This document shows positions 50,769-51,554 of a stretch of DNA of 51,554 nt, one piece after another. The position numbers and the translations under genes were made by a program. This stretch comes from Acanthamoeba sp. SK_2022b (taxonomy: Eukaryota > Discosea > Longamoebia > Acanthamoebidae). Under the pieces are notes generated by a model. That model ran no database searches, was not told where the DNA came from, and was given only the letters and a program-made list of their open reading frames with translations. Positions within the stretch are counted from its first letter, which is position 1. The number at the start of each line of letters is the position of its first letter. The stretch is from contig JANDJZ010000464.1 in NCBI GenBank assembly GCA_027943245.1, positions 1-51,554 of the forward strand, in the 5' to 3' direction.

Positions 50769-51554
50769 TCATGGCCGCTGTGACGGCTCTGGCACAGTGA
50801 GGGACTGGTACCGCGCCAGCTCTTCCTCTCCCGCCGAGCCCTCTTCCTCCTCGTCGGGCCTACATCGCCGACAACCCAAAGGGAGGGAGAAACGAGTCAG
50901 CACATCGACTCGATCGTCTCTGGAGAGAGGCGCCAGGGCGAAGCACGTACATCTCGTAGGGAGGGGTACAGTCCTGGAGCGACAGCAGCAGCGCCTGACG
51001 CAGCATCTCGTCCTCCATGTCCTCCACGCTCGGGTCGTAGTCACTCGGCACGCCTAGAATAGTAACGGTCGACCGTGAGCGTTCTCTCGTGCGCGCTCGG
51101 GTGGGAGGGGGAGACTGCCGTATGACGGGGAGGCCGCGGTGGTACCTGGAGCAACTCTCGGCGATCGGTAGGACGACCCCAAGCCCGACGAGTTGCCCTC
51201 GAGCGACTCCGCCACCTTCATTGTCTCCTCTGACGATGGAAACCGTTTGAGTATATGAGAGGGAGAGAAGGTGAATATAGCCAGAGATGTCCACCAGCGA
51301 CGCAATGCATTGTCAGACAGCACGAGAGAGGGGGGAGGGAGAGAGTTGCTGGGCGCACCTTGTTCTTCGGCGGAGAGCAGGGCGTTATGGAAGAAGATGC
51401 TGGCCGAATCGTAGAAGAAGGGAGGCCGCGCCGAATTGTGATCGCCCTCAACCAGCAGCTGGTTCTTGTCTCCCGCATACTTTTCGTAGCTTTGGAGTTT
51501 CAACGAGAGAGGGAGCAGAGAGAGCGAGTCAAATTTGACGCGGTTGTGTGGAAG
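50769..51554 (-). CDS. Alpha/beta-hydrolase with UIM-like motif, C-terminal part
   Basis: The gene continues beyond the right edge. The exon near 51360-51505 encodes SYEKYAGDKNQLL, EGDHNSARPPFFYDSASIFFHN, which matches the end of BEM46/S33-type serine hydrolases, where the catalytic His sits in GDHN. Downstream exons hold GVPSDYDPSVEDMEDEMLRQ and ALLLSLQD. The EDEMLRQALLLSLQD stretch fits the ubiquitin-interacting motif (acidic cluster, Ala, Ser spacing). The last exon, PDEEEEGSAGEEELARYQSL, stops at 50769-50771. Plant hydrolases of this type can also carry such tails. The active-site Ser and Asp lie outside the window. Confidence 0.7.

Noticed and set aside
1..51554. tRNA or rRNA genes
   Set aside because: I looked for TTCGA-type T-arms and conserved rRNA segments by eye and found none; a covariance scan would settle it.

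Overview
The window looks like nuclear DNA of a free-living amoebozoan, most likely an Acanthamoeba-type amoeba (inference). The genes are packed on both strands, GC-rich by eye, and cut by many short GT-AG introns of about 50-120 bp. The gene set is plainly eukaryotic: TFIIA, NOM1, PTAR1, EIPR1, and a TKL kinase carrying an MSP-like domain. All exon models were read by hand from splice motifs, reading frame and remembered family motifs; no search was run.

Left part (1-26 kb), conserved gene-dense chromosome. In order: the end of a small membrane protein gene (+); a DUF692/MNIO-type gene (-); a Bax-inhibitor/lifeguard membrane protein (-); an unrecognised coiled-coil gene (-); the TFIIA large subunit (-); a one-pass membrane coiled-coil protein with an Asp/Ala repeat (+); a very large receptor gene (+, 8560-14783); a diacylglycerol kinase with a C-terminal PH domain (-); EIPR1/TSSC1 (+); NOM1/SGD1 (-); and PTAR1 (-). 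The receptor gene is the most striking item. One continuous chain of exons encodes signal peptide, animal haem-peroxidase domain, DOMON domain, transmembrane helix, MSP-like beta domain and TKL protein kinase. The peroxidase domain keeps the proximal haem histidine but has lost the distal catalytic histidine, so it reads as a haem-binding sensor rather than an enzyme.

Middle part (26.1-34.7 kb), recent segmental duplications. A large imperfect palindrome has arms of about 2.5 and 2.65 kb around a spacer of about 650 bp. Each arm carries the same three genes: a short secreted peptide, an unrecognised 154-residue protein (called family A here) and a YccF-domain membrane protein. To the right lie a MORN-repeat gene and a third family A copy followed by a scrap of YccF. 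A fourth family A copy with a scrambled MORN relic sits at 48.9-50.3 kb.

Right part (34.8-48.9 kb), mobile-element territory between family A copies 3 and 4. A tyrosine-recombinase (DIRS/Ngaro-like) retrotransposon with interrupted ORFs is followed by more than 10 kb of AT-richer DNA. That stretch holds a 27-bp minisatellite, hairpins, a lone GC-rich zinc-ribbon-like ORF, a Ty1/copia gag-protease relic, and a Tc1/mariner element with intact TIRs and a TA duplication, nested in an older ORF. The final kilobase carries the 3' end of an alpha/beta-hydrolase gene with a UIM-like motif (-).
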